From NCBI GenBank assembly GCA_003609755.1, contig AP017991.1:2869501-2933500 (forward strand): 64,000 nucleotides of DNA. Direction: 5' to 3'. This document shows, one piece after another, positions 62,335-64,000 of this stretch (its first letter is position 1; every line of letters starts with the position of its first letter). The notes below the pieces were generated by a model. That model saw nothing but the letters and a program-made list of their open reading frames with translations. It was not told the DNA's origin and did not search any database. Source of the DNA: Planktothrix agardhii NIES-204 (lineage in GTDB: Bacteria; Cyanobacteriota; Cyanobacteriia; Cyanobacteriales; Microcoleaceae). Position numbers and translations under genes: made by a program.

Positions 62335-62389
62335 AAAGATTAACCCCAAAACCTAGTTTTTTGTTCACAATTTCAGGAATTGATTAACC

Positions 62390-62959
62390 ATGTCAATTAA
62401 TATTAAAAAAGGCGAAAGGATCAGTTTATCGAAAGAAGCTCCAGGGTTAAAACGAGCCTCCATTGGTTTAGGATGGGATGTCAATGCTAGTGATACTGGA
62501 AAAGCCTTTGATTTAGATGCTTCTCTGTTTATGTTAGCAGGAGATGGTAAAATTCCCATTGATGAATATTTCGTATTTTATAACAACTTAAACTCTCCTG
62601 ATCAATCCGTCAAACATTTAGGAGATAGTCGCACCGGAGAAGGAAGCGGGGATGATGAAACCATCGTTGTTGATTTAGCAAAAATCAATCCTGAGATTCA
62701 AGAATTAATTTTTGTGGTGACTATTCACGATGCTGACCAACGGCGTCAAAACTTCGGACAGGTGAAAAATTCCTATATCAGAATTTATGATGGCGACACT
62801 CAAACCGAAGTCACAAAATATGATTTAGAAGAAGACTTTTCCAGGGAAACCGCCGTGGAATTTGGCAGATTATATCTCAAAAATGGTGAATGGAGATTTC
62901 AAGCCGTCGGACAGGGATATAATGCGGGTTTACAAAGTTTTGTAGACAAATACGTTTAA
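62390..62959 (+). CDS. TerD family protein (paralogue 2)
   Basis: 189 residues, very similar to paralogue 1 throughout: SIGLGWDVN, FDLDASLFML, HLGDSRTGEGSGDDETI and IHDADQRRQNFGQVKNSYIR; the EEDFSRETAVEFGRLYLK end is nearly shared. It is a recent tandem duplicate. Both copies keep all acidic calcium-binding residues, so neither looks decayed. Likely forms a complex with the other two and with TerB-type partners. Confidence 0.93.
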   Translation: MSINIKKGERISLSKEAPGLKRASIGLGWDVNASDTGKAFDLDASLFMLAGDGKIPIDEYFVFYNNLNSPDQSVKHLGDSRTGEGSGDDETIVVDLAKINPEIQELIFVVTIHDADQRRQNFGQVKNSYIRIYDGDTQTEVTKYDLEEDFSRETAVEFGRLYLKNGEWRFQAVGQGYNAGLQSFVDKYV

Positions 62960-62980
62960 TTTATTTTGAGGATTCTAACA

Positions 62981-63577
62981 ATGGCGATTAATTTAAAAAA
63001 AGGTCAAAGCATTGTTCTTGATAAAAGCGAATATGACCTTTCAAGAATGGTCATGGGCTTAGGGTGGGATGTCTCTAAAAAAGGAATGTTTGGCGGAATA
63101 TTTAGCGGATCTGCTGATTTCGATTTAGATGGATTTGCCCTATTATTAGATGAGCGAGGAAAATTAAGAAATCAGCAAGAAGATGTCGTTTATTTCGGAC
63201 ATTTAGCCACCAAAAATAATACCGTAGTTCATACAGGAGATAACCTCACCGGAGAAGGTGCGGGGGATGATGAACAAATTATTATTAATTTTAAAACCCT
63301 TCCCCAAACCTATCAACAAATTATTTTAGGAGTGAATATATACCACGCCGAACAACGTCAGCAAAACTTCGAGATGGTTAAAAATGCCTTTGTCCGAGCC
63401 ATAGATGCTAAAGGTAAAGAAATTGCTCGTTATAGTCTTTCGGGTGAACCCGCTTACTCAGGACAAACTTCTATGTTACTGGGGGAAATCTCTCAAGAAA
63501 ATGGACAATGGAAATTCAAAGCATTAGGAACACCCTTAAAAAGTAATTTAAACGGGGTTATTCGTTCTTTTATTTAA
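62981..63577 (+). CDS. TerD-like protein (divergent paralogue 3)
   Basis: 198 residues from ATG 62981 (GAGGATTC upstream; an in-frame ATG-like start at 62966 is less likely). The TerD core is kept (VMGLGWDVS, FDLDGFALLL, TGDNLTGEGAGDDEQI, IYHAEQRQQNFEMVKNAF) but there is an insertion after the first motif (KKGMFGGIFSGSAD), typical of the TerE/TerZ-like subgroup. Third gene of the operon. The differing member suggests a mixed TerD-type complex. Confidence 0.9.
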   Translation: MAINLKKGQSIVLDKSEYDLSRMVMGLGWDVSKKGMFGGIFSGSADFDLDGFALLLDERGKLRNQQEDVVYFGHLATKNNTVVHTGDNLTGEGAGDDEQIIINFKTLPQTYQQIILGVNIYHAEQRQQNFEMVKNAFVRAIDAKGKEIARYSLSGEPAYSGQTSMLLGEISQENGQWKFKALGTPLKSNLNGVIRSFI

Positions 63578-63617
63578 CCTATTATCCATACTGCTCGAGC
63601 ATAAATTCAATAATCTA

Positions 63618-64000
63618 TCACCTAGAATCGACCGATTTCTCGATAGAAGACTTGATGATTATCTTCTCAAGAAGACTCACCGGGAAAATAATTCCCGGCT
63701 TCTTTGTAAGAGGATTCAGTGTGTTGAATACCCTGTCCCAAAATCCGTGAATCCCATAGTTTCCCTTAAAATCACTGTGATGAAGATCGTGAAAATTTGC
63801 AGGAACGAAAAATATTGACAAAGAACTATGACCTCCTAAATTGTAAGCATTACCTATAACAGTCCAGGCACAGAGTTGGGTGATATCATATCCAAAGATA
63901 AAGATAGGCAAAACGTCTGTAATAGTGACAATAATATATTCAATAAGGGTTTTATGTCCAGCGACAAAACTTGTTGAATCACGAAACTCATGATGTTTAA
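63618..64000 (-). CDS. Fatty acid hydroxylase / sterol desaturase family protein (5' end cut)
   Basis: The reverse-strand frame is open from the right edge to a stop at 63618. It contains HHEFRDST near the edge and NFHDLHHSDFKGNYG, two of the His clusters of the di-iron membrane hydroxylase family, followed by FWDRVFNTLNP, typical of its C-terminus. Hydrophobic helices lie between them. The enzyme inserts oxygen into a lipid or carotenoid; substrate unknown. The N-terminal part, with the first His clusters, lies outside the window. Confidence 0.85.
   Translation of the reverse strand, partial: KHHEFRDSTSFVAGHKTLIEYIIVTITDVLPIFIFGYDITQLCAWTVIGNAYNLGGHSSLSIFFVPANFHDLHHSDFKGNYGIHGFWDRVFNTLNPLTKKPGIIFPVSLLEKIIIKSSIEKSVDSR

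Overview
The window looks like a chromosomal stretch from a filamentous, non-heterocystous cyanobacterium of the Planktothrix/Oscillatoria type. This is inferred from gene content and base style: moderate-to-low GC, frequent HIP1 octamers (GCGATCGC), many short tandem and palindromic intergenic repeats, a carboxysome shell pair (ccmK3-ccmK4), the clpR-clpP3 pair, a phylloquinone-pathway thioesterase, a hormogonium-polysaccharide-like gene set and several large sensor kinases. No transposase, rRNA or CRISPR array was recognised.

Layout. 1-10.5 kb: a cut-off DUF928 protein, a transglutaminase-like protein, a tiny NdhP-like membrane protein, decayed toxin-antitoxin remnants including a frameshifted hicB, a J-domain protein, clpR-clpP3, a von Willebrand A protein, a secreted protein, an FAD oxidoreductase and mtnA. 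10.7-19.4 kb: an accessory, defence-like island with a STAND/NB-ARC ATPase carrying a VMAP-type N-terminal domain, a DUF3825 protein, three compact two-gene toxin-antitoxin-like modules separated by three near-identical 69-bp direct repeats spaced about 1 kb apart, and a 1,028-residue fused restriction-modification enzyme. 19.5-31.3 kb: envelope glycan genes (two multi-spanning GT-C-like proteins, an FAD oxidoreductase fused to a GtrA flippase domain, glmM, an hpsL-like O-antigen ligase-type protein, GT2 and GT4 glycosyltransferases).

31.5-46 kb: tRNA-Val, small membrane proteins, signalling genes (a giant hybrid kinase whose first ATPase domain is gutted, an Hpt protein, and a LuxR-type regulator divergent from a REC-histidine kinase), a TerB-like protein, a DUF815 ATPase and aspS. 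46-54 kb: ccmK3-ccmK4, pyrC, lepB, tRNA-Leu, an rRNA/tRNA 2'-O-methyltransferase, a c-di-GMP regulator translationally coupled to the leftover tail of a sensor kinase, folB and tRNA-Arg. 54-64 kb: a TPR pseudogene, a DUF1350 hydrolase, rhomboid protease, an M15-like protein, a second VMAP-type ATPase, dnaN, an HtrA-family protease, peptide deformylase with a tandem repeat grown from its 3' end, three terD paralogues and a cut-off fatty-acid hydroxylase.

The most distinctive parts are the repeat-separated toxin-antitoxin modules at 13.1-16.0 kb (one of which fuses an addiction-module domain to the partner of an aspartic protease), the two VMAP-type ATPases, the sensor kinase that lost its ATP lid, and repeat elements that have entered or grown out of coding sequence. 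All functions are read from sequence motifs and family knowledge; no database search was run.
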